DNA of 64,000 nt. It comes from Kytococcus schroeteri. Lineage in GTDB: Bacteria; Actinomycetota; Actinomycetes; Actinomycetales; Dermatophilaceae. A program made the translations under genes and the position numbers. A model generated the notes under the pieces. That model saw nothing but the letters and a program-made list of their open reading frames with translations, was not told the origin of the DNA and ran no database searches. Positions 57,140 through 64,000 of this stretch are shown here, piece after piece. The stretch spans positions 62,001-126,000 of the forward strand of contig NZ_JBHLVH010000027.1 in NCBI RefSeq assembly GCF_042433515.1, given 5' to 3'. The stretch's first letter is position 1. Every line of letters begins with the position of its first letter.

Positions 57140-58348
57140 ATGGACGAGTACACGGCACGGACCCAGGAGGCCGTCCCCCCGCGTCGCGGGTGGTGGCAGG
57201 TCCCCACAGTTGCGGTGCTCTCCGCTGCCCTGGCGACGGCCGGCACCTGGACCCTCGCCGAGAACGGCGTGATCGGCGGCGGTGACGACACCACGACGAG
57301 CACCCAGCGCCAGGTGGCGCAGGGCGCCCCGGCCAGCAACCCGAGCCCGAAGGCCGACGAGGGAACGCAGCAGGAGGCCACGGCGGGGGACGCCGCCGCG
57401 GCCGGGAAGACCCCTGCGGCGACGGCCGACGGCGTGGACTGGTCGGGGGTGGCCGAGAAGGTCTCGCCCAGCGTGGTGGCCATCTCCGTGCAGAGCGCCA
57501 CCTCGGGCGGGTCCGGGTCCGGCGTGATCCTGGACGAGCAGGGCCACGTGGTGACCAACCACCACGTGGTCGACGGCGCCCAGAACATCACCGTCACGCT
57601 CGGCGACAACCGTGCCTACCCCGCCGAGGTGGTGGGCACGGACGCCGAGACCGACCTCGCGGTGCTCAAGCTGAAGGACGCCCCCAAGGACCTGAAGCCG
57701 ATCACCGTGGGCGACGACACCGGCCTGCGCGTCGGCGACCCGGTGATGGCCGTGGGCAACCCGCTGGGCCTGTCCGGCACGGTGACCACCGGCATCGTCA
57801 GCGCCCTGGACCGGCCGGTGCGCGCCGGCGACACCGAGACCCAGGTGGTGACCAACGCGGTCCAGACCTCCGCGGCCATCAACCCGGGCAACTCCGGTGG
57901 GGCACTGGTAAACTCGTCGGGCGAGCTGGTGGGCATCAACTCCGCCATCGCCACGCTGGGGTCCAACCCCCAGGCGTCCGGCAACATCGGCATCGGCTTC
58001 GCGATCACCGCCACGCAGATGAAGAACGTCACCTCCGAGCTCATCGAGCACGGCAAGGCGACCCACGCCCAGCTGGGCGTGCGCGTGGGCGACACCACGG
58101 TGGAGGTGGACGACGCGCGCGTCAACGGCGCCGGCATCGCCTCGGTGGAGCCGGACGGGCCTGCCGCCAAGGCGGGGTTGAAGGCCAAGGACGTCGTCGT
58201 CGCCATCGACGGCGAGCCGGTGGACAGCATGTGGGCGCTCATTGCCCAGATGCACGAGCGGGCGGTGGGCGACACCGCGAAGCTCACCGTCGTGCGCGAC
58301 GGGCAGAAGAAGGACCTGGACGTGACCGCCGGCGAGAAGGCGGACTGA
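57140..58348 (+). CDS. pepD: HtrA/DegP-type serine protease PepD
   Basis: This 402-residue trypsin-like protease has a single N-terminal membrane anchor (about residues 21-38, PTVAVLSAALATAGTW) and an Ala/Glu-rich stalk. Catalytic His is in VVTNHHVVDGA (about 141), Asp in ETDLAVLKL (about 172), and Ser in NPGNSGGALV (about 253). A C-terminal PDZ domain spans about 295-395 (GIASVEPDGPAAKAGLKAKDVVVAIDGEPV). It degrades or refolds misfolded envelope proteins. The ATG has GAGAGGAG upstream. It follows mprB, as in mycobacteria, and two hairpins follow it. Confidence 0.92.
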   Translation: MDEYTARTQEAVPPRRGWWQVPTVAVLSAALATAGTWTLAENGVIGGGDDTTTSTQRQVAQGAPASNPSPKADEGTQQEATAGDAAAAGKTPAATADGVDWSGVAEKVSPSVVAISVQSATSGGSGSGVILDEQGHVVTNHHVVDGAQNITVTLGDNRAYPAEVVGTDAETDLAVLKLKDAPKDLKPITVGDDTGLRVGDPVMAVGNPLGLSGTVTTGIVSALDRPVRAGDTETQVVTNAVQTSAAINPGNSGGALVNSSGELVGINSAIATLGSNPQASGNIGIGFAITATQMKNVTSELIEHGKATHAQLGVRVGDTTVEVDDARVNGAGIASVEPDGPAAKAGLKAKDVVVAIDGEPVDSMWALIAQMHERAVGDTAKLTVVRDGQKKDLDVTAGEKAD

Positions 58349-58363
58349 CCAGGCACAAGGACT

Positions 58364-58396
58364 CCCACGCAGGCGTTGTGCGACCGGCTGCGTGGG
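58364..58396 (+). terminator. First hairpin after pepD
   Basis: CCCACGCAG at 58364-58372 pairs with CTGCGTGGG at 58388-58396, a 9-bp stem, 15 bases after the pepD stop. Confidence 0.55.
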
Positions 58397-58460
58397 TGGG
58401 GACTCCGGTTCCCGTCGGGTCGAGGCCCTCCCCCCTTGGGGACTCCCCGACAAACAAGCC

Positions 58461-58496
58461 GCCCGGGCCGTGGGTGTGTGTGACCACGGCCCGGGC
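58461..58496 (+). terminator. Second, stronger hairpin after pepD
   Basis: GCCCGGGCCGTGG at 58461-58473 pairs perfectly with CCACGGCCCGGGC at 58484-58496 around a 10-base GT-rich loop. Confidence 0.75.
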
Positions 58497-58639
58497 GCAC
58501 TCATGTCTGGGGGGGCGTTCGGCAGGGGCGGGTGTTCTTGGGGGAATCGTTATCGGGATCCTGTGGAAAACCCTGCCGGCGGGGTGGCGCGCTGTGCCAA
58601 GGTGCCGGTGTTGCCCTTCGTCGCACCGGGAGACCCCTC

Positions 58640-59365
58640 ATGCCCGCTCGCTCGCTGCCCGTGAAGACCGCCGTGCTCGCCGTGTGCGGGGCCCTGTTGG
58701 TGGGGGCGTGCTCCTCCGATGCGGAGGGGGGGGGTGGCTCGTCGTCGACCACGCCTGATGCGGTGGAGACCTCCGCGCCGATGTCGTCACCGAGCGACGC
58801 GACGGCGCCGGGCTCGCCCGAGCCGAGTGGGGGTGGCTCGAGTGATGCGTCGCCGTCCGGCGGGTCGGGTGCGCCGACGTCGCCGGCGCCCAACACGTCC
58901 GACGGTGAGACTCCGGCTCCGCCGGTGATGCCGGCCGCGGCGAAGGAGAACACCGCCGAGGGTGCCGAGGCCTTCGCCCGCTGGTACGTCGAGACGCTGA
59001 ACCACCTCTACCAGCACCCCAAGGCGGGGGTACTCGACAAGTACGCCGGCGACGACTGCAAGACGTGCGCGAACCAGTCCGAAGCCTTGGTCGAGGCCTC
59101 TCGGACGAAGGAAGCATCTGATGGGCCTGTCTTCGACATTCTTGGCGCAAAGGTGACTGCGACGGGACCGAGCACCTATGACGCGGTCGTCGGCTTCCAC
59201 CAGCTACCGGCGACGTTCACGACGCCCGATGGCGAGGTGACCGCTCGCCTCGAAGAGATCGACGAGATGGGGCTTCTCTTCCGCCTCCGACACGAGGGGG
59301 GTTGGGCCGTGGAGAAGCTCCATCCCAATGAGGACCCCGTCTTCACCAAGGATGGCTCCCGATGA
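58640..59365 (+). CDS. DUF6318-like lipoprotein
   Basis: This 241-residue lipoprotein has a signal peptide ending in the lipobox LVGAC (lipidated cysteine at residue 24). A Ser/Gly/Pro-rich linker runs to about residue 100. The globular domain starts EGAEAFARWYVETLNHLYQH and contains the cysteine pair DDCKTCANQSEALV. It matches the actinobacterial DUF6318 type; function is unknown. The ATG has GGGAG upstream. It is coupled to the next gene by ATGA. The second half uses more A/T-ending codons than the surrounding genes, which may mean acquisition by transfer. Confidence 0.8.
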   Translation: MPARSLPVKTAVLAVCGALLVGACSSDAEGGGGSSSTTPDAVETSAPMSSPSDATAPGSPEPSGGGSSDASPSGGSGAPTSPAPNTSDGETPAPPVMPAAAKENTAEGAEAFARWYVETLNHLYQHPKAGVLDKYAGDDCKTCANQSEALVEASRTKEASDGPVFDILGAKVTATGPSTYDAVVGFHQLPATFTTPDGEVTARLEEIDEMGLLFRLRHEGGWAVEKLHPNEDPVFTKDGSR

Positions 59366-60246
59366 GCCTCCTCACCGTCATGGCGCTCGCCTTGATGGGC
59401 AGTTCGGACTGCGGCCCGGTCGTCACTTGTGACGAGGACGGAGACGGTGTCGTCATCGGAATGCTCAAGAACGAGGTCGAGGAGTTGGCGGACAAGCGAC
59501 CGCCGAAGTCGACCCCACCTGCGCCCGGGAAGCCGCCGACCTTGTACTACGAATACGTCGTCCAACACACCTGCCCGGGCATCCGCCCCGGACCCGACGA
59601 GCACGGCGCGGACTGCAACCTCTCACGCCACGGCTGCGACGGCTACCTCGGCGACGGACCCCTGGTCACCATCTCCGAACGCATCCTGCGCACCCAGGAC
59701 GACGAGATCGTCCAAGGCTGGTCCTTCGTCGGCAAGACCTGCTACCCCGAGGCCGTCCCCGGCCGCTCCGGGGAAGTGGCTGACAAGCGCATCGCCAAGG
59801 CCTTCAAGGTCACGAAGTTCGCCCTACCCGCCCCCACCTGGGACCCGCCCCGCACCGACCCCCTGGTCAACAAACCCGTCTACTTCACCACCACCTTCAC
59901 CGAGGCCGGCTACGAGCCGAACGAGACCCGCACCATCCCCCCATCACAGATGCTCGGCCACGACCTGAAAATCCTCCCCGAACTCAAGAACGTCACATAC
60001 CACTTCGGCGACGGCGACCAGCACGGCCCCACCGTCGACACCGGCGGCGAGTACCCCGACGGCACAGTCACCCACACCTACACCAAGGCCGGCACCCTCC
60101 ACCCCCGCATCACCGCCACCTACACCGGCCGCTACTCCCTGGACAACGGCCCCTGGCGCCCCCTCGGCATCGAGGTCACCGTGAAGGGCGAACCCACCAC
60201 CCTCACCCCCACCACCCTGGTCACCCAACTCGTCCCCAACCCCTGA
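59362..60246 (+). CDS. PKD-domain exported protein
   Basis: This 294-residue protein has a weak N-terminal signal (LLTVMALALMGSS) and several cysteines (CGPVVTCDED, HTCPG, DCNLSRHGCDG, KTCYPEA). Its C-terminal PKD-like beta-sandwich contains VTYHFGDGDQHGPTVDTG and GTVTHTYTKAGTLHPRITATY. It is probably anchored or secreted and binds a surface partner. It overlaps the lipoprotein gene by ATGA. Such lipoprotein-PKD pairs recur in Micrococcales; that is my recollection, not shown here. Codon use shifts from A/T-rich to GC-rich along the gene. Confidence 0.75.
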   Translation: MSLLTVMALALMGSSDCGPVVTCDEDGDGVVIGMLKNEVEELADKRPPKSTPPAPGKPPTLYYEYVVQHTCPGIRPGPDEHGADCNLSRHGCDGYLGDGPLVTISERILRTQDDEIVQGWSFVGKTCYPEAVPGRSGEVADKRIAKAFKVTKFALPAPTWDPPRTDPLVNKPVYFTTTFTEAGYEPNETRTIPPSQMLGHDLKILPELKNVTYHFGDGDQHGPTVDTGGEYPDGTVTHTYTKAGTLHPRITATYTGRYSLDNGPWRPLGIEVTVKGEPTTLTPTTLVTQLVPNP

Positions 60247-60399
60247 CCCGCCCACCCCGGGCGACCCGGCCGACGGCCCACGGGCAGCCGCCGGCGGCCC
60301 AAGAGCGTTGAGTCGTCGCGCACCGGGGTCGACACACCCCACCCACCCCAACGAACGACGACCCAACGGGAACACGCGGCACCCACCGGTCACCGACGC

Positions 60400-60438
60400 A
60401 CGCGGCGGCGGCCCCCCCCCAGGATGCCGCCGCCGCGT
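60400..60438 (-). terminator. Terminator of the zinc-response operon
   Basis: ACGCGGCGGCGGC pairs perfectly over 13 bp with GCCGCCGCCGCGT across a loop containing a run of nine Cs (Gs on the transcript). It is 16 bases beyond the CobW-like stop. Confidence 0.75.
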
Positions 60439-60454
60439 CGTATCGAGAAGCAGC

Positions 60455-61510
60455 TCAGGCGGCGCCGGCCCACTCCTCGAAGCCGTCGGGACGCCCCACC
60501 CAGCGCTCGGCGGCGCCGACCATCTCGGCATCGGTCATGAGGGCGTGCTCGAACGCGGCGCGCACCTCCTCCACGTCGTCGACGTGGGCGGTCACCACCA
60601 GGTGGGTGCGGCGCTTGCCGTCCCACCGCGCGCACTCGCCCAGCCGCAGCTGGCCACAGCACTCGTCCCAGGCCAGCACGGAGTCCGGGCGGCTGGGCAG
60701 CCAGAACGCGCCGCGCGTGCGCAGGGAGGCCAGCACCATCGGCTCCATGGCCTCCATGAGGCGGTGCGGGTGCAGCGGGCGCCAGGACTCGAGCACCACC
60801 GTGGTGATGCCGTCGGCGTCCTCGGCACCGGTGGGGCGGCGGTGCAGCGGGCTCGTGCACCGCGACGCGGTGTCCACGTCGTGCCGCATGGCCAGCAGCG
60901 CCGCACCGTCCACGGACAGCGTGGAGTCCACGTGCAGCGCGTCGGCGCGGGCGAGGTGGCGCAACAACGTGAGGTCCTGCGGCGCGGCCTCGTGGCCGGA
61001 GTGCACCACCACGTCGGCGTACTCCAGCTGGGCCACCACGGCGGCGGTCACCTCGGCCCCCTCGGGCCCGCCGGTGCCGGCCACCACGCGCTCCACGAGG
61101 CCCGCCGGGTCCACCACGGCGGTCACGGCACGCAGCTCCAGGTGCTCGGGCACGCGCTCGTCCAGCACGTCGGTGCCCAGCGCGGTCCCCACGGGCAGCA
61201 GCTCGGCACCCAGCGGCAGCACCACCAGGGCGGCCGGCCACCGATCGGCGCCGGCCAGCTCCAGCAGGGCGGGCACCAGCTCCTCGCGCAGCGCGCACGA
61301 GTGGCAGGCGTGCTCCATCAGGGAAGTGCGGTCGTCCACGGTCCCGGTGGCGTCGTGCACCACGCGGCGCACGGTGCCGGCCTCGGCGTCGAGCTCCAGG
61401 CGCAGGGTCACCGCATCGGGCAGGTCGAGCTGCGCGGCCAGGACGGCAGCCGAGAGGTCGGCCTCGTCCGTGCCGCCCAGCACCACCACGGGCAGGCGGT
61501 CGCTGGTCAC
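60455..61510 (-). CDS. CobW-like protein without a P-loop (Zur-operon type, MRF/Rv0106-like)
   Basis: This 351-residue protein resembles CobW/G3E GTPases but has VVLGGTDEADLSAAVLAA where a GxxGxGKT P-loop should be, so it is unlikely to bind GTP normally. The metal-site motif HACHSCALREELV is kept, as is the C-terminal CobW domain (LESWRPLHPHRLMEAM, RTRGAFWLPSRPDSVLAWD). M. tuberculosis Rv0106 and the mycobacterial ribosome-hibernation recruitment factor MRF, as I recall, have the same unusual form and sit in Zur-regulated ribosomal protein operons. A role in zinc-starved ribosomes is inferred. It overlaps rpmE2 by GTGA. Confidence 0.8.
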   Translation of the reverse strand: MTSDRLPVVVLGGTDEADLSAAVLAAQLDLPDAVTLRLELDAEAGTVRRVVHDATGTVDDRTSLMEHACHSCALREELVPALLELAGADRWPAALVVLPLGAELLPVGTALGTDVLDERVPEHLELRAVTAVVDPAGLVERVVAGTGGPEGAEVTAAVVAQLEYADVVVHSGHEAAPQDLTLLRHLARADALHVDSTLSVDGAALLAMRHDVDTASRCTSPLHRRPTGAEDADGITTVVLESWRPLHPHRLMEAMEPMVLASLRTRGAFWLPSRPDSVLAWDECCGQLRLGECARWDGKRRTHLVVTAHVDDVEEVRAAFEHALMTDAEMVGAAERWVGRPDGFEEWAGAA

Positions 61511-61755
61511 CGGCGGGCCCCGTAGCGCTGGCGGAAGCGCTCCACGCGGCCGGCGGAGTCGAGCACCTTCTGGCGCCCGGTGTAGAAGGGGTGGCTGGCG
61601 GAGGAGACCTCCACGTCCACCACGGGGTAGGTGTTGCCGTCCTCCCACTCGATGGTGCGGTCGGTGACGGCGGTGGAGCGGGTCAGGAACGCGAAGCCGG
61701 CGTCGGCGTCGCGGAAGACCACGGGGCGGTAGTCGGGGTGGATGCCCTTCCTCAC
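61507..61755 (-). CDS. rpmE2: 50S ribosomal protein L31 type B (zinc-independent)
   Basis: This 82-residue L31 starts MRKGIHPDYRPVVFRDADAG and contains SSASHPFYTGRQKVLDSAGRVERF. It has no cysteines, so it is the type B form that replaces zinc-binding L31 when zinc is scarce. The GTG has GGAG upstream. It is third in the operon, 70 bp after rpsN and overlapping the CobW-like gene. Confidence 0.95.
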   Translation of the reverse strand: MRKGIHPDYRPVVFRDADAGFAFLTRSTAVTDRTIEWEDGNTYPVVDVEVSSASHPFYTGRQKVLDSAGRVERFRQRYGARR

Positions 61756-61825
61756 GGCATCTCCTCTCTGGTCGGGTCGTCGACGGGGATGCCCGCGACC
61801 GCGCGCCCGGCGCGGCCGCGGGGGC

Positions 61826-62131
61826 TCACCAGGAGCTCTTGGTGACGCCGGGCAGCTCGCCGCGGTGCGCCATCTCGCGCAGGCGGATGCGGCTCAGCCC
61901 GAACGTGCGGTACACCGCGCGGGGGCGGCCGTCCACGGCATCGCGGTTGCGCAGGCGGGTGGGGCTGGCGTCGCGGGGCAGCTTCTGCAGGGCGCTCACG
62001 GCCTCGGCGCGCTCGGCGGCGGTGGAGCCCGGCGCGGAGACGATGCGCTTGAGCTCGGCGCGGCGCTCGGCGTACCGGGCCACCACCTCGGCGCGCTGGC
62101 GATTGCGGGCGATCTTGGACTTCTTGGCCAT
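61826..62131 (-). CDS. rpsN: 30S ribosomal protein S14, long cysteine-free form
   Basis: This 101-residue S14 (AKKSKIARNRQRAEVVARYA at the start, SPTRLRNRDAVDGRPRAVYR and FGLSRIRLREMAHRGELPGV at the end) lacks the zinc-binding CxxC pairs of the 61-residue form. It is the zinc-independent paralog. Its ATG overlaps the rpmG stop by one base (TGATG). Confidence 0.95.
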   Translation of the reverse strand: MAKKSKIARNRQRAEVVARYAERRAELKRIVSAPGSTAAERAEAVSALQKLPRDASPTRLRNRDAVDGRPRAVYRTFGLSRIRLREMAHRGELPGVTKSSW

Positions 62132-62292
62132 CAGCGGGTCTCCCGGAACAGGGTGTGGCGGCGGAGGGTGGGGTCGTACCGGCGCAGCTCGAGCCGGTCG
62201 GGGTCGTTGCGGCGGTTCTTCTCGGTGATGTACGTGAAGGCCGACTCCGTGGACCGGAGCTTGACCTTGGTACGGATGTCCTGTCGTGCCAT
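62131..62292 (-). CDS. rpmG: 50S ribosomal protein L33, cysteine-free form
   Basis: This 53-residue L33 begins ARQDIRTKVKLRSTESAFTY and ends DPTLRRHTLFRETR. It has no CxxC motif, so it is the zinc-independent version. It is the first gene of the operon, with TAGGGT eight bases before its ATG and a Zur-type double operator over the -35. The order rpmG-rpsN resembles the mycobacterial rpmB2-rpmG1-rpsN2-rpsR2 operon, but L28 and S18 are absent here. Confidence 0.95.
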   Translation of the reverse strand: MARQDIRTKVKLRSTESAFTYITEKNRRNDPDRLELRRYDPTLRRHTLFRETR

Positions 62293-62300
62293 GGGGCGGG

Positions 62301-62344
62301 ACCCTACGCTGATTGAGAACGGTTCGCAAGAATGATTCTCAATC
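62301..62344 (-). promoter_or_regulatory. Promoter and double Zur-type operator of the zinc-independent ribosomal protein operon
   Basis: On the minus strand, TTGCGA (62329-62324), a 17-bp spacer and TAGGGT (62306-62301) form the promoter. Covering the -35 are two near-palindromes sharing two bases: TGAGAATCATTCTTG (62341-62327) and TGCGAACCGTTCTCA (62328-62314). Outer arms GATTGAGAA and TTCTCAATC make the whole 34 bp symmetric. The half-sites match Fur/Zur boxes, and the genes controlled are those expected for Zur. Confidence 0.8.
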
Positions 62345-62467
62345 GGCGCGTGGTACCTTGCTCGGCCCCCTCGGAGCGCCCCCGGCGCAGGGCGCGGCCA
62401 CGCCGCCCCGAGCCTCGTCCGGCCCACCGGAGACAACCCCGCACCCCATCTCTCGCGGAGAGACGCC

Positions 62468-64000
62468 GTGGACACCCCCACCCCCGATGCCGGCACCCCG
62501 CCCACCGACTCCCCCGATGCCGAGCTGGCCGCCGAGCGCGAGCACCTCACCCGCGCACGGTCCGCCATGGCCCGCATGCGCGAGTCCTCCCTGGCCACCA
62601 CGGCCGAGGGGGCCGACGCCCGCACCGTGGAGTTCCTGGCCCGCACGCTGTGGCAGCGAGCGGTCTCCCTCGAGGACGACCCGCACACCACGCTCTTCTT
62701 CGGCCGCATCGACCTGGCGCCCGGCCACGGCACCGACCCGCTCTCGGACGCCCCGGAGCGATGGCACCTGGGCCGCCGCCACGTCACCGACGACGCCGGC
62801 GACCCCCTCGTCATCGACTGGCGCGCCGAGGTGGCCACCGCCTACTACCGTGCCTCGGCCACCGACCCGATGGGGGTGGAGCGCCGCCGCCGCTTCGGCG
62901 TGGTCGACGGGCAGCTCACCGGCTTCGAGGACGAGCACCTGCTGTCCGGGCAGGCCCTGGACTCCGCCCTGCTGGCCCACGAGATCGAGCGCCCCCGCAC
63001 CGGGCCGATGCGCGACATCGTGAGCACCATCCAGCCCGAGCAGGACGAGATCGTGCGCGCCGACGCCGCCACCACCGTCTGCGTGCAGGGCGCGCCCGGC
63101 ACCGGGAAGACCGCCGTGGGCCTGCACCGCGTGGCGTGGCTGCTCTACGCGCACTCGGCCCGCCTGGCGCGCGGCGGGGCGCTCGTCATCGGCCCCAACG
63201 AAGCCTTCCTGGAACACGTGGGGCAGGTGCTGCCCTCGCTGGGCGAGGTGGAGGTCGCGCACAGCACCGTGGACGGCCTGCTGGGGCTGGAGGTACGCGG
63301 CACCGACGCCGCGGACGTGGCCACGCTCAAGGGCGACCCGCGCCTGGCCGAGGTGGTGGACCGCGCCGTGTGGGGGCGCATCACCGAGCCCGACGAGGCT
63401 CTCGTGGTGCCCCGCGGCGCCCGGCGCTGGCGGGTACCCGCGTACGAGGTGCGCGAGGTGTTCGCCGAGCTGCGCAGTCGGGGCGTGCGCTACTCCGCCG
63501 CCCGGGAGATGGCCGCCCGCCGCCTGGCGCACCGGGTGCTGGCCCAGATGGAGGCCGCCGGCGACTCGCCGGACGACCGCGTGGCCGATGCGGTGGCCCG
63601 CTCCACGCCCATGAAGGCCTACCTCAAGGCCCACTGGCCGGTGCTCGACCCGCAGCGGGTGGTGTTCGAGCTGCTCGGCGACGCCGACGTGCTGGCCCGC
63701 GCGGCCGAGGGGGTGCTGTCGCCCGAGGAACAGGCTCTGCTGCAGTGGGACAAGGCACCGCGCAGCCCCCGTTCGGCGCGCTGGTCGGCCGCCGACGTGG
63801 CCCTGCTCGACGAGGCCGGCGACGCCGTGGAGCGCACGCCCAGCCTCGCGCACGTGGTGCTCGACGAGGCGCAGGACCTCTCCCCCATGCAGCTGCGGGC
63901 CGTGGGGCGCCGGGCCAGCACCGGGGCGCTGACGGTGCTCGGCGACATCGCGCAGGGCACCACGCCGTGGGCCACCGCCTCGTGGGAGGAGACGCTGCAC
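62468..64000 (+). CDS. helD: HelD-like UvrD-family helicase (N-terminal 511 residues)
   Basis: The gene is cut by the window end; 511 codons are visible. The N-terminal coiled coil is LAAEREHLTRARSAMARM. The HelD signature near residue 100-130 is APERWHLGRRHVTDDAGDPLVIDWRA. Walker A is VQGAPGTGKTAVGLHRVAWLLY (about 207), and Walker B HVVLDEAQDLSPMQLRAVGRR lies near 463. HelD proteins bind RNA polymerase and release stalled complexes. The GTG at 62468 has GGAGAG upstream. It is divergent from rpmG, so the Zur operator lies between the two starts, 124 bases or more from this start codon. Confidence 0.88.
   Translation, partial: MDTPTPDAGTPPTDSPDAELAAEREHLTRARSAMARMRESSLATTAEGADARTVEFLARTLWQRAVSLEDDPHTTLFFGRIDLAPGHGTDPLSDAPERWHLGRRHVTDDAGDPLVIDWRAEVATAYYRASATDPMGVERRRRFGVVDGQLTGFEDEHLLSGQALDSALLAHEIERPRTGPMRDIVSTIQPEQDEIVRADAATTVCVQGAPGTGKTAVGLHRVAWLLYAHSARLARGGALVIGPNEAFLEHVGQVLPSLGEVEVAHSTVDGLLGLEVRGTDAADVATLKGDPRLAEVVDRAVWGRITEPDEALVVPRGARRWRVPAYEVREVFAELRSRGVRYSAAREMAARRLAHRVLAQMEAAGDSPDDRVADAVARSTPMKAYLKAHWPVLDPQRVVFELLGDADVLARAAEGVLSPEEQALLQWDKAPRSPRSARWSAADVALLDEAGDAVERTPSLAHVVLDEAQDLSPMQLRAVGRRASTGALTVLGDIAQGTTPWATASWEETLH

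Overview
The window is a continuous stretch of chromosome from a high-GC Gram-positive bacterium (Actinomycetota). This follows from near-universal G/C in third codon positions, GTG starts, ATGA/GTGA/TGATG gene junctions, leaderless-type promoters, menaquinone genes, an MprAB-PepD locus, an XPB helicase and a mycobacterial-type fabG4-fadA2 arrangement. A Micrococcales member (Dermacoccaceae or Intrasporangiaceae, Kytococcus-like) is my guess, not shown by the sequence. There are no insertion sequences, prophages, rRNA genes or CRISPR arrays; one tRNA gene (Tyr) is present.

Layout. 1-5.8 kb: lipid catabolism (FabG4-like reductase, thiolase, TetR regulator, acyl-CoA oxidase) and a TauE-type permease. 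5.8-8.7 kb: ornithine aminotransferase, DUF1275 membrane protein, tRNA-Tyr, YajQ. 8.9-14.9 kb: a methionine operon metB-metH-metF under a SAM-I riboswitch whose expression platform can mask the metB ribosome binding site. 14.9-20.9 kb: aminopeptidase N, HtpX, and an MFS exporter with RarD. 21-23.2 kb: a Tat-exported PhoX phosphatase behind a three-unit PHO box. 23.2-28.5 kb: quinone synthesis (polyprenyl synthase, MenG, MenF, MenD) with a DUF222-HNH gene overlapping menD. 30.2-31.8 kb: a FadD-type ligase.

32-37.5 kb: the most unusual locus. It is a tight five-gene operon with a P-loop protein (coding frame broken near 32230), an ABC exporter whose nucleotide-binding domain has lost every catalytic motif, a small membrane-anchored Asp-rich protein, a histidine kinase and an OmpR-type regulator. 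The operon is preceded by 11-bp-spaced direct repeats that look like a binding site for its own regulator. 37.6-39.1 kb: two decayed antibiotic-phosphotransferase-like genes on either side of an intact isoaspartyl peptidase/asparaginase.

39.2-48.2 kb: XPB-associated helicase-like protein, cysteine-free L32, M13 metallopeptidase, secreted SH3/M15-type cell-wall hydrolase, APC transporter, HMG-CoA lyase. 48.4-50.2 kb: a compositionally foreign DUF262/DUF1524 (GmrSD-like) gene, a likely anti-phage function. 50.5-54.7 kb: XPB helicase and two GT87 mannosyltransferase-like membrane enzymes. 54.8-58.3 kb: MprA-MprB-PepD envelope stress system with matching 11-bp repeats upstream of both mprA and pepD. 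58.6-60.2 kb: lipoprotein and PKD-domain protein pair. 60.4-62.3 kb: zinc-independent ribosomal proteins L33, S14 and L31 with a CobW-like protein lacking a P-loop, behind a double Zur-type operator. 62.5 kb to the end: a HelD-type helicase, cut by the window edge.

The clearest regulatory themes are leaderless starts (a TANNNT box 6-8 nt before the start codon, seen at eight genes) and OmpR-family sites built of 11-bp direct repeats at four promoters.
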